Assembly (NCBI RefSeq): GCF_030282825.1
Contig: NZ_JASTZU010000027.1
Span: 62,001 to 126,000 of the forward strand
DNA length: 64,000 nt
Source of the DNA: Aquibacillus rhizosphaerae
Lineage (GTDB): Bacteria > Bacillota > Bacilli > Bacillales > Amphibacillaceae
Reading direction: 5' to 3'
Shown here: in pieces, positions 1 to 8,774 of the stretch
Layout of the letters: the number at the start of each line of letters is the position of its first letter
Numbering within the stretch: position 1 is the first letter of the stretch
Notes under the pieces: generated by a model
Database searches by the model: none
What the model was told of the DNA's origin: nothing
The model's input: the letters and a program-made list of their open reading frames with translations, nothing else
Position numbers and translations under genes: made by a program

Positions 1-1
1 A

Positions 2-187
2 CCTGTAGATTTCTTCATCAGAAGAACTGGTGGCATTTTCTTTGCGATCAATTGGGTGAAATCAAATAAAGATGTCGTTATTAGATACATGCAAAAGCAA
101 CTTGGTTGGACAGAGGAAACAACGACTGCCTATACAGAAGAACTCGATCAATTGCTGTATGAGGCAACACATCCTGTTGAAGAATAA
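2..187 (+). CDS. glpD: Glycerol-3-phosphate dehydrogenase, C-terminal end (partial)
   Basis: This is the last 61 codons of a gene that begins before the window. The frame opening at base 2 reads PVDFFIRRTGGIFFAINWV and ends EATHPVEE-stop. The DFFIRRTG segment followed by an aromatic-rich stretch and a helical tail matches the C-terminal domain of the FAD-dependent aerobic glycerol-3-phosphate dehydrogenase GlpD, a membrane-associated enzyme that oxidises glycerol-3-phosphate to dihydroxyacetone phosphate and feeds electrons to menaquinone. The catalytic FAD domain is outside the window, so identification rests on the tail only. A rho-independent terminator lies about 215 bases downstream. Confidence 0.8.
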   Translation, partial: PVDFFIRRTGGIFFAINWVKSNKDVVIRYMQKQLGWTEETTTAYTEELDQLLYEATHPVEE

Positions 188-400
188 ATGGATTGAACCA
201 GTCTATAGAGTCCACGTTAAAACAAGTATATGTCAACAAGAGGGATGGGGATTTCAAACCTAAGGGAAACGTATGTGTGAAAACCGTCTTTTTGTGAATG
301 AGCCGGAAAAATTGTGGTGCTTAAGATGTAATATCACTGAGTAATAATTAAGCTATTATCACATAAAGCAGTTGAGTATCAAGTTTATATATAGAGAATG

Positions 401-448
401 AAGGGGCGGTCTTTTGTTTCCAATTGAACAAAAAGATTCGTCCCTTTT
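401..448 (+). terminator. Intrinsic terminator downstream of glpD
   Basis: A GC-rich arm GGGGCGGTCTTTTGTT (403-418) pairs, with G-U pairs and bulges, to AACAAAAAGATTCGTCCC (427-444) across a short loop and is followed by TTTT and a further T-rich stretch. It is the first strong hairpin after the glpD stop. The 190-400 interval before it shows no convincing gene. Confidence 0.65.
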
Positions 449-506
449 ACTTTTTGCACATTTTTGTGCACTCTACACCCATTTGACTATAGTCAAAATT
501 AATTAC

Positions 507-521
507 TAATAATCATTACAA
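507..521. promoter_or_regulatory. Possible Fur/PerR-family operator upstream of ydhK-like gene
   Basis: The 15-mer TAATAATCATTACAA matches the 7-1-7 PerR consensus (TTATAATNATTATAA) at 12 of 14 positions and the Fur consensus (TGATAATNATTATCA) at 11 of 14. It sits about 135 bases before the lipoprotein start. The region is very AT-rich, so chance matches are likely; this is a weak call. Confidence 0.25.
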
Positions 522-656
522 ATTAATTGTAAAACTTCCATTGCTGCTTTATCTTGATACATATGATTTATACAAAAATTCTGTTAATGTATTTATATTA
601 ATACTACTGCTAAGTCTAATCTATACAGAGTCTTTTTACGAAGGAGCCTTTAGAAA

Positions 657-1193
657 ATGAAAAAGGATAAATGGTTGGTTTCTATTTTATTTTTGTTTTT
701 TGTTATTGTTTTATCATCATGTGCGGATGAAATGGAAGAGATGGATCATTCTCACATGAATTTACAAGGCTCTAGTGAAGTGCCGGAGGATCTAAAAGTA
801 GCAGAAAATCCAACTTACCCAGTGGGTAGTAAAGCAATTAGCAGGGCTGATCACATGGGTGAGATGATGATGGGAGTTGAAGTGGAAATCGTTGGTGCTT
901 ATGAAACAACGGCATATGTAACTTCTTACACACCTTCCGATGAACATCCAAGAGTGGAAAACCATAAGTGGGTTGTACACGAAGAGTTTATTGACATTGG
1001 AAATGAAACTTTGCAACCGGGAACCGAAGTGAAAACAACAGCTAGTCATATGATGGGCATGGAAGGCTCGTTTCAGGAGATTGTCTCCTCTGAAGAAACA
1101 ACGGTTTATATGGTTGATTTTATGACAACTGACGGGCAAGAGGCCATTAATCATAAATGGGTAACCGAAGAGGAGCTAGAGCCTTTGGAATAG
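657..1193 (+). CDS. ydhK: YdhK-family lipoprotein with two DUF1541 repeats
   Basis: A 178-aa exported lipoprotein. An N-terminal charged and hydrophobic signal (residues about 1-21) ends in a lipobox LSSC, so Cys22 would be lipidated and the protein held on the outer face of the membrane. After an acidic, His/Met-containing linker come two related segments of about 55 residues (roughly 58-115 and 118-176). Each contains a HMxGM-like motif, a TT-YxV-YT/FMTTD stretch and a closing NHKWV(V/T)xEE, the DUF1541 repeat of B. subtilis YdhK. The Met/His-rich positions suggest metal (copper) contact, but function is not established. The start is fixed by GAAGGAG at 640-646. A terminator follows directly. 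Confidence 0.85.
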   Translation: MKKDKWLVSILFLFFVIVLSSCADEMEEMDHSHMNLQGSSEVPEDLKVAENPTYPVGSKAISRADHMGEMMMGVEVEIVGAYETTAYVTSYTPSDEHPRVENHKWVVHEEFIDIGNETLQPGTEVKTTASHMMGMEGSFQEIVSSEETTVYMVDFMTTDGQEAINHKWVTEEELEPLE

Positions 1194-1224
1194 AGAGGGA
1201 TTAATATTAGTATCGTAGAAGTGG

Positions 1225-1254
1225 GACAGGGTATAATACCTTGTCTTTTTTTTT
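1225..1254 (+). terminator. Intrinsic terminator of ydhK-like gene
   Basis: GACAGGGTAT and ATACCTTGTC form a 10-bp stem with one G-U pair, followed by nine T residues, 32 bases after the stop codon. Confidence 0.85.
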
Positions 1255-1350
1255 AATAAGTGTGGTGAATAATAGAAACACATATAGAAGTAAGATCAAT
1301 TGAACATTTATCGCTAATCTTCAGGAGGATAAAGATAATGCAAAGCTAAG

Positions 1351-1485
1351 GCTTTGAAATTAAACATCGTTGCAGAAGGTGTTGAGACCTTAAAACAGTT
1401 CCATGATCAAAAGAAATGTAATGTCAAGAAATGCAAGGGTATTACTTTGCTAAACGACTCCAACTGGTGAATTCGGATAGTATAT
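1351..1485 (+). pseudogene. Remnant of an EAL-domain (c-di-GMP phosphodiesterase) gene
   Basis: The frame starting at 1351 reads ALKLNIVAEGVETLKQFHDQ, the conserved VAEGVET motif near the C-terminus of EAL domains. About 30 residues later the reading continues only after a frameshift as QGYYFAKRLQL, which matches the typical closing QGYxFSKPL of the same domain. No start codon, upstream EAL motif or downstream domain is visible. This is a decayed 3' fragment of a GGDEF/EAL-type gene. The rest of 1255-1790 holds nothing else I can support. Confidence 0.7.
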
Positions 1486-1811
1486 CGATAAATGAAGGGG
1501 GAATTCCCAACCCGATTTATAAAGCAATGTTAATAGAAATGGAATTTCTAGCTTTAAGTTTACTAGTACCAGCATTTACTATTTCTGTTGCTATTGAATA
1601 ATGGTCCTGCTTATCTTTTGGTCTATTATTAAGGAGAAGTGTTATTCTCTCTTATATATTGGTTTACACAAATTTTACCAGTTATACATTATTTCTTAAA
1701 CATAACTCTCTATAATGAAGGTGTATCTAGTAAATAGGGGAGATGCTAGTTAAACGATTGAATCTATTTAAATGTACCGGATTTTAAAATTTGGGGAGGT
1801 ATTTTGGCTTT

Positions 1812-3839
1812 ATGATTAATCAAAAACGATACGGGTTGTCTTTAAGATTTTTTGTAATGATTGTTTTAGTATTCACGCTTGTTATGCCTACTAGTAAACT
1901 TTCAGCGGAAGAGCTCCAGGAAGACTTTTCATTAACGATTATGCACATGAATGATACACATGCACATGTGGAGCCATTACCAAAAATGTTAACAGCCATC
2001 AAGGAAGTACGTACTGAAAAACCAGATTCACTATTACTACATGCTGGGGATGTGTTTTCTGGTACATTATATTTTAATCAATTTAAAGGACAAGCGGACT
2101 TAAGTCTATTAAATTTGATGGATGTTGATGCGATGGTTTTCGGTAATCATGAATTTGATCTTGGTTCGGGAGAAAATGGACATAAGTCGCTTTCTGAATT
2201 TGTGGCTACCGCGAACTTTCCAATGCTTGGCACGAACGTTGACTTTTCAGCTGATCCCTTTATGGATGACTATATAAATAATGAGCAATACTCTGATTCT
2301 CCGAGGGGTGGTTCAGTCTTTGATGGAATCATCAAAGAAATTAATGGAGAGAAAGTTGGTATTTTCGGTTTAGTGACTGAAGATACAGCAAACATATCTA
2401 GTCCAGTCAATGTGAAGTTCTTAGACTACATCGAAGAGGCAAATCGCGCCGTTGCAGCATTTGAAGGTCTAGGTGTTGATAAAATAATTGCATTAAATCA
2501 CATCGGATATAATAGTAATCCTACTTTCGGAAATGATCTACAGCTTGCAAAGCACGTAGACGGTATAGATGTCATTGTTGGAGGTCACTCCCATTCAAGA
2601 TTAGAGCAACCAGTAGTGGTTGCGACTGACAAGGATGGTGCAGAAAAAGACCCTACTGTGATTGTGCAAGCTTATCAGTACGCTCAATTTTTAGGGCAGC
2701 TAGATATTGATTTTGATGAAAATGGTGTTGTTACAAGCTATACAGGACAATTGATTGATGTCAGTGAAAAAGAAGCAGATCAGGAAGCAGTTGACATTCT
2801 TGCTCCATATAAACAAGAGGTAGAAAAGTTAACCAATGAAGAAACAGGTGCAGTTGCAGCAAAACTTATCGCTAATCCACGACTTAGCGATAGCGATGTC
2901 AGTGTTCGCGCCAATGAAACGGAGTTAGGTAATCTAATCACGGATGCTATGCTTGAAAAAGCAAAAGAAAAATTTCCTGATGTTGTTATTTCCATGCAAA
3001 ATGGTGGAGGAATTCGTGCAGCGATAGAGGAAGGCCCAATTACAGTTGGTGAAGTTATCGCGGTGTTACCATTTGGAAATGATCCAGTGATCGTTGAATT
3101 AACTGGTGCTGAAATTAAAGAAATACTTGAGCACAGTGTCAGACAAGCTCCAGGAGAAAGTGGAGGTTTCTTACACGTTGCTGGTATGAAATTCACTTAC
3201 GATAGCACGAAAGATCCAGGCTCTAGGATAGTGATGATGGAAGTGGAGATAAATGGTAAATATGAAGAAATCAGAGCTGAACAAACATATGGAGTAACGA
3301 CAAATAACTTCACTGGAAAAGGGGGAGACGGCTATAAGGTATTCATCGAAGCATATGCTGAAGGACGAACAAAAGATATCGGTGAAATCGATTGGGAACA
3401 ATTACGTGCTTATATGGTGAATGAATTGAATGGTGTGGTTGACCCTGTTATTGAAGGGCGCATTGTTGACTTGTTAGGAGAAGAGCCTGAGAAGCCGCAA
3501 GAACCAGAGAAACCAGAACAGCCGGAACAACCCAAAGATGAAGAGGATTTAGGAGATGGAAACGATCAAGAAAAGCCAAAGGGTGAGACGAATCAAGATG
3601 AATCAGGAGATGGAAATAAATCACCTAATGATCACAACAAATCGGGCTCTGGAAAACCTACACTTAAAAGTGAAAATACGAATTCAGTGCAAAATAATGA
3701 CCAAAAGGTTAATGACAATAAAGAAGGCAAACGCCTCCCTAATACTGCAACTAATAGCTACAATATCATCTTATTCGGTGGGATGCTGCTTTTGTTCGGA
3801 TTTGGTTTTATCGTATATAGAAGGTTAAATAAGTGGTAA
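1812..3839 (+). CDS. Cell-wall-anchored 5'-nucleotidase / 2',3'-cyclic phosphodiesterase-type metallophosphatase
   Basis: A 675-aa secreted nucleotidase. A signal peptide spans about residues 1-32. The calcineurin-like metal-binding motifs follow in order: MNDTHAH (about 46-52), GNHEFD (about 110) and GGHSHS (about 258). A 5'-nucleotidase C-terminal domain with NGGGIRA occupies roughly residues 340-555. It is followed by a long Pro/Glu/Lys/Asn-rich linker, then LPNTA (about 642), a hydrophobic helix and a positive tail: a class-D-like sortase signal, as in B. subtilis YfkN and YhcR. Predicted role: dephosphorylation of extracellular nucleotides for phosphate or nucleoside scavenging. The start at 1812 is chosen because GGGGAGG lies at 1793-1799; an upstream TTG at 1791 overlaps that site. 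No sortase gene is in the window. Confidence 0.88.
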   Translation: MINQKRYGLSLRFFVMIVLVFTLVMPTSKLSAEELQEDFSLTIMHMNDTHAHVEPLPKMLTAIKEVRTEKPDSLLLHAGDVFSGTLYFNQFKGQADLSLLNLMDVDAMVFGNHEFDLGSGENGHKSLSEFVATANFPMLGTNVDFSADPFMDDYINNEQYSDSPRGGSVFDGIIKEINGEKVGIFGLVTEDTANISSPVNVKFLDYIEEANRAVAAFEGLGVDKIIALNHIGYNSNPTFGNDLQLAKHVDGIDVIVGGHSHSRLEQPVVVATDKDGAEKDPTVIVQAYQYAQFLGQLDIDFDENGVVTSYTGQLIDVSEKEADQEAVDILAPYKQEVEKLTNEETGAVAAKLIANPRLSDSDVSVRANETELGNLITDAMLEKAKEKFPDVVISMQNGGGIRAAIEEGPITVGEVIAVLPFGNDPVIVELTGAEIKEILEHSVRQAPGESGGFLHVAGMKFTYDSTKDPGSRIVMMEVEINGKYEEIRAEQTYGVTTNNFTGKGGDGYKVFIEAYAEGRTKDIGEIDWEQLRAYMVNELNGVVDPVIEGRIVDLLGEEPEKPQEPEKPEQPEQPKDEEDLGDGNDQEKPKGETNQDESGDGNKSPNDHNKSGSGKPTLKSENTNSVQNNDQKVNDNKEGKRLPNTATNSYNIILFGGMLLLFGFGFIVYRRLNKW

Positions 3840-4018
3840 TGCATGTGGTTTTTAGTAAATTAGTACTTAAATAAAAAGTCGAAAATATAATTATGAAAGT
3901 TGGTGTCAGGCGTCGAATCTAATATTCGAGTCTGGCATCAATTAATTTTTCAAGGGGTAGCAATACAAAATCGTTGTCTATCTTTTGATTTTGACCTACT
4001 TCTCTTTTTTGAAAATTG

Positions 4019-4073
4019 AGCGAGATCTCCTAGATGGATAGCACGTTTCCATTTGATAGATCTCGCTTTTTTA
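4019..4073 (+). terminator. Intrinsic terminator after the nucleotidase
   Basis: AGCGAGATCT (4019-4028) pairs with AGATCTCGCT (4058-4067), the stem extends further with mismatches, and six T residues follow. A weaker imperfect hairpin with an AT-rich tail lies at about 3902-3950, closer to the stop codon. The remainder of 3840-4200 shows no gene. Confidence 0.75.
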
Positions 4074-4211
4074 TTGGGACAACTTTCCTGTCTCCTCGCT
4101 CCGAAGAGCTGCAACCTAGAAGAATCATCGAGACGTTATAGCAACCGTTATAAAATTATCTTGAATCACACACACTATAATAATCTAAACTAGGCGGTTG
4201 GAGTGAAAACA

Positions 4212-5165
4212 ATGATACTCAGATTTGGTTATGTCTCAACAGCGCTCTCTTTATGGGAAGTATCTCCTTCTCGAACAATCACATTTACAAATTGGAAGAA
4301 AAAAGACAAGGATAATAGAAAAGAAAAACTTTATCATGCTACAGAGCAAAACTTGAAAAACACGATTCGAATGCTCCATTTTAATATAGCTCACGGCATT
4401 GATGTTTATCGAATGTCCTCTTCGCTCGTACCGCTTGCCACACATCCAGAGGTGAAATGGGATTATTTAACACCTTTTGATCATTTATTCAAAGAGATTG
4501 GTGCATTAGTACATAAGTATAAATTACGTGTTAGTTTCCATCCGAATCAATTCACATTATTTACAAGTTCAAAGAATCACGTAACAGAAAATGCAATTAT
4601 TGATATGACCTATCATTATGAGATGTTGGAAGCAATGGGATTACATAAAGATGCAAGTATAAATATTCATGTTGGTGGAGCTTATGGAAATAAGCAAGCA
4701 GCGATTGCTAAATTTAACGAGAATTTTATGAAACTAGGTAAGGATATACGAATGCAAACGACACTGGAGAACGATGATAAGACTTATACTGCAGAAGAAA
4801 CATTACGGGTTTGTGAAGCACATGGTGTCCCATTTGTATTCGACTATCATCATCATTGGGTTAATCTTAGTGAAAAGCCTTTTGAGGATTTACTACCTAG
4901 GATTTTTGCTACTTGGGAAGGTACAGGTAGGCTACCTAAATTCCATTTGTCTTCACCTAGATCAGAAAAAATGATACGAGCGCATGCGTATCATGTTGAT
5001 ATGGATTTTGCGATGCCTTTTATAAAAGCGTTAAAGGATTATGGAAAATCAGCAGACATCATGATCGAAGCCAAAGCAAAAGATAAAGCGGCACTGAAGT
5101 TGGTGGAAAACCTAGCGAAAATACGAAAATTCAAGCGAATTAACGGTGGAGCGATAGAGGTATAG
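4212..5165 (+). CDS. uvsE: UV DNA damage endonuclease UvsE
   Basis: A 317-aa TIM-barrel endonuclease of the UvdE/UvsE family, which nicks DNA 5' to UV photoproducts and abasic sites in an excision pathway independent of UvrABC. Family signatures are the opening FGYVSTALSLW, RMSSSLVPLATH, the metal-ligand regions SFHPNQF and INIHVGGAYGNK, LENDD, FDYHHHW and HLSSPR near the end. The length is normal. ATG at 4212 is preferred over GTG 4203 because the GGAG at 4198-4203 overlaps the GTG and sits 8 bases before the ATG, and homologues begin with the same MI-RFGYVS sequence. No LexA box is obvious upstream; in B. subtilis the orthologue is sporulation-linked. Confidence 0.93.
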   Translation: MILRFGYVSTALSLWEVSPSRTITFTNWKKKDKDNRKEKLYHATEQNLKNTIRMLHFNIAHGIDVYRMSSSLVPLATHPEVKWDYLTPFDHLFKEIGALVHKYKLRVSFHPNQFTLFTSSKNHVTENAIIDMTYHYEMLEAMGLHKDASINIHVGGAYGNKQAAIAKFNENFMKLGKDIRMQTTLENDDKTYTAEETLRVCEAHGVPFVFDYHHHWVNLSEKPFEDLLPRIFATWEGTGRLPKFHLSSPRSEKMIRAHAYHVDMDFAMPFIKALKDYGKSADIMIEAKAKDKAALKLVENLAKIRKFKRINGGAIEV

Positions 5166-5234
5166 ATATAGAACTTTGGTCCTTATTTCATTCCATATAG
5201 ATGGAAAAAAGAATGAGAGTTTTCATTGATAGCC

Positions 5235-5261
5235 TAAACTTTTTGCGTATTTTGTCGATAA
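5235..5261 (+). promoter_or_regulatory. Sigma-D (motility/chemotaxis) promoter
   Basis: TAAA at 5235-5238, a 15-base spacer and GTCGATAA at 5254-5261 closely match the sigma-D consensus TAAA-N15-GCCGATAT. It lies 39 bases before the chosen chemoreceptor start and would be inside the coding region if the longer frame from 5201 were used, so it also supports the start at 5300. Confidence 0.85.
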
Positions 5262-5299
5262 ATGTAAAAGTAAGGCATAATATGGAGAGGAAGTCTATC

Positions 5300-7348
5300 A
5301 TGAGAATCAAACAGAATTTGAACAAAGCTTTTGTCTGGTTAAAGCAACAAAGAAAGTTAGTTAGAACAAAGCTAATTTTAATGTTTCTTATCATTTTGAT
5401 TGTTCCAGGTGCAATTATTGGTTACTTTGGATATCAACAGGCATTAGATGAAGTACAAGACAAGATGGTAAAGGGTATTCATTCTAATTTATCATTAGTA
5501 GAAAGCAATGCTAGTCAATTTATAAGCCTTTCTACAGAAAGGTTTAACCAATTTTCTGACATAATTGAGCCTGCTCTTGCAGACGAAAATACAGAAGAAA
5601 TAAATAATCACATGCAAAGATTTATCGAAATTAATCCAGACTTTGAATCAATTGAAGTGGTTTACACTGACGGTAGCTATATTGCTTCACCAGAACTTGA
5701 AAACGCTGAGGAATATGAACCACTAAACGAAGAGTGGTATCAAGCAGCATTAGAAACGACAGATAATATTCAATTTTCAAATATAAATCAAAGCGAAACA
5801 ACTGGTGAATATACTACTGAAATAATTAAAGCCTTACCAAATAATGAAGGTGTCTTAAAAATGACACTGCAATTAAATACGATGATTGATGCAGTTAAGG
5901 ATGCTAGAATTGGCGATACTGGTTCTATGTTTGTTCTTAATGCAAATGAACAAGTTGTAACAGGAACAGGCTTTTTCTTTGAAGCGGGTATTCTTGCTCC
6001 GGGTGCACCTTTCGAAGGAATTGCTATAGATGAAAGTACAAGTGAAGAAATGAATGGTATTTTCAAAAAAGAAACGGTTATGAATGATGGTGAAAGAGAT
6101 TTAGCTACTGAATTATACCAAGTAACTGAACCTGTTTCAGGATGGAAAGTTATTGGTATGATCGGAGTTAAGGACTATAAAGAAGCGGCATTACCTATTT
6201 TACACAAGGTTTTAATCGTTATTGCTGTTGCTGTTTTAGTAGGTATTGGTTTGTTAGTTTTGACACTAAGAATGGTGCTTCAACCATTGAAAAAATTACA
6301 AAGTGGCGCACGTAGTATAAGAGATGGTAATTTAAATGAAGAAATTACGTTGACACGAAAAGATGAATTTGGCTTATTAGCTGATGACTTTAATGATATG
6401 AGAGCTTCCTTAAAAACCATGGTTACTGAGTTGAATCAAACTTCTTCTCAACTAGCAGGCTCCTCACAGGCTATACAGATGAGTACAGAAGAAACTTCTA
6501 AATCTGTGCAAAATGTTGTGGAAACAATCCAAGAGACGTCTGAGAGTGCAGCTGCTGGGGCAGAGGCTACACAACAAACCTCTCAAGTAGTTGACGAGAT
6601 GGTAAAAGCTATGGACACGATTAGTGAATCTGTGAATGTTATTGTGAGTTCTGTAGATAAAACAGATAAAGATGTAATAAATGGAAGCCAAACAATCGAT
6701 AGTGTACAAAGTCAGATGGCTAAGATATTAGATGCTGTTAACGATTCAACAGAAATGATAACGAAGCTGTCGAACCTTTCCAACGAAGCTAGTCAAATGA
6801 ATAACGCGATTGGTGATATTGCGCAACAGACTAATCTTTTATCATTAAATGCATCCATTGAGGCAGCAAGATCAGGTGAACACGGTCGAGGCTTTGCGGT
6901 TGTAGCTAATGAGATTTTAAAACTGTCAGATCAGTCTAAAAATGTGGCAGAGGGGATAGGAAGTTCCATGAGTAAAATGTTGGAGTTGATTGAACACGCG
7001 ACTTCGATGATGAAAGGGAGTGTTCAAAACGAAATTACGGAAGGACAACGAAGAAGTTCAGAAGCTGCAAGTGCTTTCGTTAACATTGAGCAATCTACTA
7101 AACTTATCGTTCAGCAAATTCAAGGAATTGCAAATGTGACACAAGACATTTCCGGTAAAACACAAAGTGTTCTTGGTCATATGAAGGAGTTGGAAAATCT
7201 GTCTGATACATCGGCTGCAAGCGCACAAACAACATCAGCAGCTGCAGAAGAACAAATGGCTGCTATGGAAGAAATTGCATCAGCATCGGACCAACTAGCA
7301 ACAATGGCAACAAACTTAGAGCGAATAGTCAAACGCTTCTCTATATAA
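5300..7348 (+). CDS. Methyl-accepting chemotaxis protein
   Basis: A 682-aa transmembrane chemoreceptor. Transmembrane helix 1 (about residues 23-46) precedes an extracellular sensor of about 250 residues with a Cache-like pattern ([26 protein letters not shown]). Transmembrane helix 2 (about 302-325) leads to a HAMP domain and a long methyl-accepting coiled coil. The signalling hairpin tip, with [20 protein letters not shown], contacts CheA/CheW. Gln/Glu-rich sites in the flanking helices are candidate methylation sites, and the C-terminus lacks a CheR-tethering pentapeptide. The start is chosen from GAGAGG at 5285-5290 and the sigma-D promoter at 5235-5261. Its ligand cannot be told from sequence. 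No other chemotaxis genes are in the window. Confidence 0.93.
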   Translation: MRIKQNLNKAFVWLKQQRKLVRTKLILMFLIILIVPGAIIGYFGYQQALDEVQDKMVKGIHSNLSLVESNASQFISLSTERFNQFSDIIEPALADENTEEINNHMQRFIEINPDFESIEVVYTDGSYIASPELENAEEYEPLNEEWYQAALETTDNIQFSNINQSETTGEYTTEIIKALPNNEGVLKMTLQLNTMIDAVKDARIGDTGSMFVLNANEQVVTGTGFFFEAGILAPGAPFEGIAIDESTSEEMNGIFKKETVMNDGERDLATELYQVTEPVSGWKVIGMIGVKDYKEAALPILHKVLIVIAVAVLVGIGLLVLTLRMVLQPLKKLQSGARSIRDGNLNEEITLTRKDEFGLLADDFNDMRASLKTMVTELNQTSSQLAGSSQAIQMSTEETSKSVQNVVETIQETSESAAAGAEATQQTSQVVDEMVKAMDTISESVNVIVSSVDKTDKDVINGSQTIDSVQSQMAKILDAVNDSTEMITKLSNLSNEASQMNNAIGDIAQQTNLLSLNASIEAARSGEHGRGFAVVANEILKLSDQSKNVAEGIGSSMSKMLELIEHATSMMKGSVQNEITEGQRRSSEAASAFVNIEQSTKLIVQQIQGIANVTQDISGKTQSVLGHMKELENLSDTSAASAQTTSAAAEEQMAAMEEIASASDQLATMATNLERIVKRFSI

Positions 7349-7378
7349 GTCTGTAACTATCTATAAAAGAGAAAATGT

Positions 7379-7419
7379 AAAAAACTGTTAGCATGACACT
7401 TATGCTAGCAGTTTTTTGG
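7379..7419 (+). terminator. Intrinsic terminator of the chemoreceptor gene
   Basis: AAAACTGTTAGCAT pairs with ATGCTAGCAGTTTT (one G-U pair) over a six-base loop and runs into TTTTTT. The following interval 7420-7700 shows no clear gene. Confidence 0.88.
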
Positions 7420-7720
7420 TTTCCACAGCACAATGTCCTCAACTTTAAGCAGTCAAGATACCTCTTGTATGAAAGACGATAACTATGTTCCATCCTTCAA
7501 CATGAACCACTACAGTTAAGTTAACACAGTTTAAATGTAATAAAATGTGGTTTTTTATCTAATCTAGTTAACGTAGTGTGATATAAATTAAGCCATTATT
7601 AAAAAGGTAAACACTAGCTTTTATTTATGTAAATTATTCGTAATTAGGGAAAATTATTGACTTTAATACAGTATGATGGAAATATGTTACATTCATTTAA
7701 TTTAAAGGGAGGCAATAAAA

Positions 7721-7888
7721 ATGAAAGAGCTAACTAAGTTTAAAAAAGGGTTATTAGCATTGTTGACAGTTTTTATGGTAAGTGGAATTGTAACAGGATG
7801 TAGTGGGGATGAAGACACAGACACAGACGGAGAAGATACTGAAACAGAAGAAAATAGTGATGAAGGTACAGAAGAGTCTGAAGATTAA
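7721..7888 (+). CDS. Small acidic lipoprotein (55 aa)
   Basis: ATG at 7721 is preceded by AAAGGGAGG at about 7704-7712. The 55 residues comprise a short positive N-terminus, a hydrophobic segment ending VTGC (lipobox, Cys at about residue 27) and a tail made almost only of Asp, Glu, Thr and Ser. It should be exported and lipidated, leaving a highly charged exposed tail of about 28 residues. Tiny lipoproteins of this form are common in Bacillaceae, but I know no assigned function. The gene is its own transcription unit, with a strong terminator 33 bases after the stop. Confidence 0.8.
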   Translation: MKELTKFKKGLLALLTVFMVSGIVTGCSGDEDTDTDGEDTETEENSDEGTEESED

Positions 7889-7920
7889 TAGTGTATAAGA
7901 AATATCGTTTATTTCTGAAG

Positions 7921-7957
7921 GTCCTGCGCTCTTACTAAGAGTGTGGGACTTTTTTTA
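7921..7957 (+). terminator. Intrinsic terminator of the small lipoprotein gene
   Basis: GTCCTGCGCTCTT pairs with AAGAGTGTGGGAC (two G-U pairs) over a 3-base loop and is followed by seven T residues. Confidence 0.88.
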
Positions 7958-8123
7958 GGGAAATCTTTTTAAATAAAGAGAAAGGTGCTCCAATTGGTTT
8001 TAAGATAAACCCTTACCTTAATTTGGTTTGTTTACTACTTATTTCTCTGTGGAATAATTATATAGGAACCAATAGTTACTAATTGGTAACAATAGAAGGA
8101 ACTGAAGTTAAAAGGAGTAATGA

Positions 8124-8333
8124 TTGTATATGAATGAAGCAACAATATTTGTTAAAGAAGTAACTGGTAGTAAGCAAATTCAACAAATAGAACAGATTTT
8201 AAATAAAATGGATGGAGTAGAACGGGTGTTAATTGATACGGACGATGGTGAGGTCAAAGTTGGGTTTGACGAGCAAAAAGTTTCTAAAGAAGAAATAATT
8301 ATAAACTTGGAACAAAACAATTACTATGTTTGA
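8124..8333 (+). CDS. HMA-fold (CopZ-like) small protein lacking metal-binding cysteines
   Basis: A protein of about 69 aa whose sequence follows the beta-alpha-beta-beta-alpha-beta pattern of heavy-metal-associated domains: a first strand (ATIFVKEV), a helix with IEQILNKMDGVERVLID, a strand EVKVGFDE, then helix VSKEEIIINLEQNNYYV. The usual CxxC metal site between strand 1 and helix 1 is replaced by TGSKQ and there is no cysteine at all, so copper transfer as in CopZ is unlikely. The start is either TTG 8124, 6 bases after AAAGGAG (8111-8117), or ATG 8130, 12 bases after it. It has no obvious operon partner. Confidence 0.75.
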   Translation: MYMNEATIFVKEVTGSKQIQQIEQILNKMDGVERVLIDTDDGEVKVGFDEQKVSKEEIIINLEQNNYYV

Positions 8334-8415
8334 TGTGTAAGTCAAAATGGAAAATATTAATCAATAGATTTTAGAGCCTATCTAGAAATTATTTAAACTC
8401 TTATCAAATGTCTTC

Positions 8416-8448
8416 TAAAAACCCTGAGTTTCAAGAAAACCCAGGGTT
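8416..8448 (-). terminator. Intrinsic terminator of the SASP-like gene
   Basis: On the minus strand AACCCTGGGTTT pairs with AAACTCAGGGTT (one mismatch) and is followed by TTTT. It lies 14 bases beyond the frameshift-corrected stop. Confidence 0.75.
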
Positions 8449-8461
8449 AATAATATTTATA

Positions 8462-8661
8462 TTAACTAAATCCATTACCACCATTTTGATTTTGGCTAGC
8501 TTGTTGATTCTGCTGTTTAACTTTTTGGGATCTGTTCCTACAAAACCTGTTTGGAAGGCTGCTTGTGCACCAGTGCTAAAATTGTTTGTAGAATGCTGAA
8601 AACCTTGCTGTGTTTGATTTTGTTGCTGTTGTGCACTTACTTCTTGACCTTGTTGTGGCAT
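8462..8661 (-). CDS. Gamma-type small acid-soluble spore protein-like gene with an apparent frameshift
   Basis: ATG at 8661 opens a Gln-rich protein (MPQQGQEVSAQQQQNQTQQG) resembling gamma-type SASPs, which are amino-acid reserves in spores. The uninterrupted frame ends at 8431 inside the terminator hairpin and its last 35 residues look nothing like the start. A -1 shift at the A-run C-AAA-AAG (about 8523-8529) restores KVKQQNQQASQNQNGGNGFS and a stop at 8462, just before the terminator. The duplicated pattern V-x-x-Q-Q-x-N-Q at both ends supports this reading. The cause may be sequencing error, real mutation or, less likely, programmed slippage. About 66 aa if corrected. Confidence 0.55.
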
Positions 8662-8774
8662 GAATAAATCTCTCGTTTACTACAAGATAACTTTATTGTG
8701 CCCTTTGTTTTCAAACCATTCTTTGGTCAAGTTAAATTAATGATGGAAAGAAATAGATATTACCCTAGAGGGTG

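Noticed and set aside
72-263. 63-codon open frame on the plus strand
   Set aside because: It overlaps the glpD tail in another frame and its translation has no protein-like features.
1338-1349. ATG with an excellent AGGAGG upstream
   Set aside because: The frame is only three codons (MQS) and stops; probably a leftover of the decayed EAL-domain region.
3902-3950. Hairpin just after the nucleotidase gene
   Set aside because: Imperfect stem with only a weak AT-rich tail; the stem at 4019-4073 is a better terminator.
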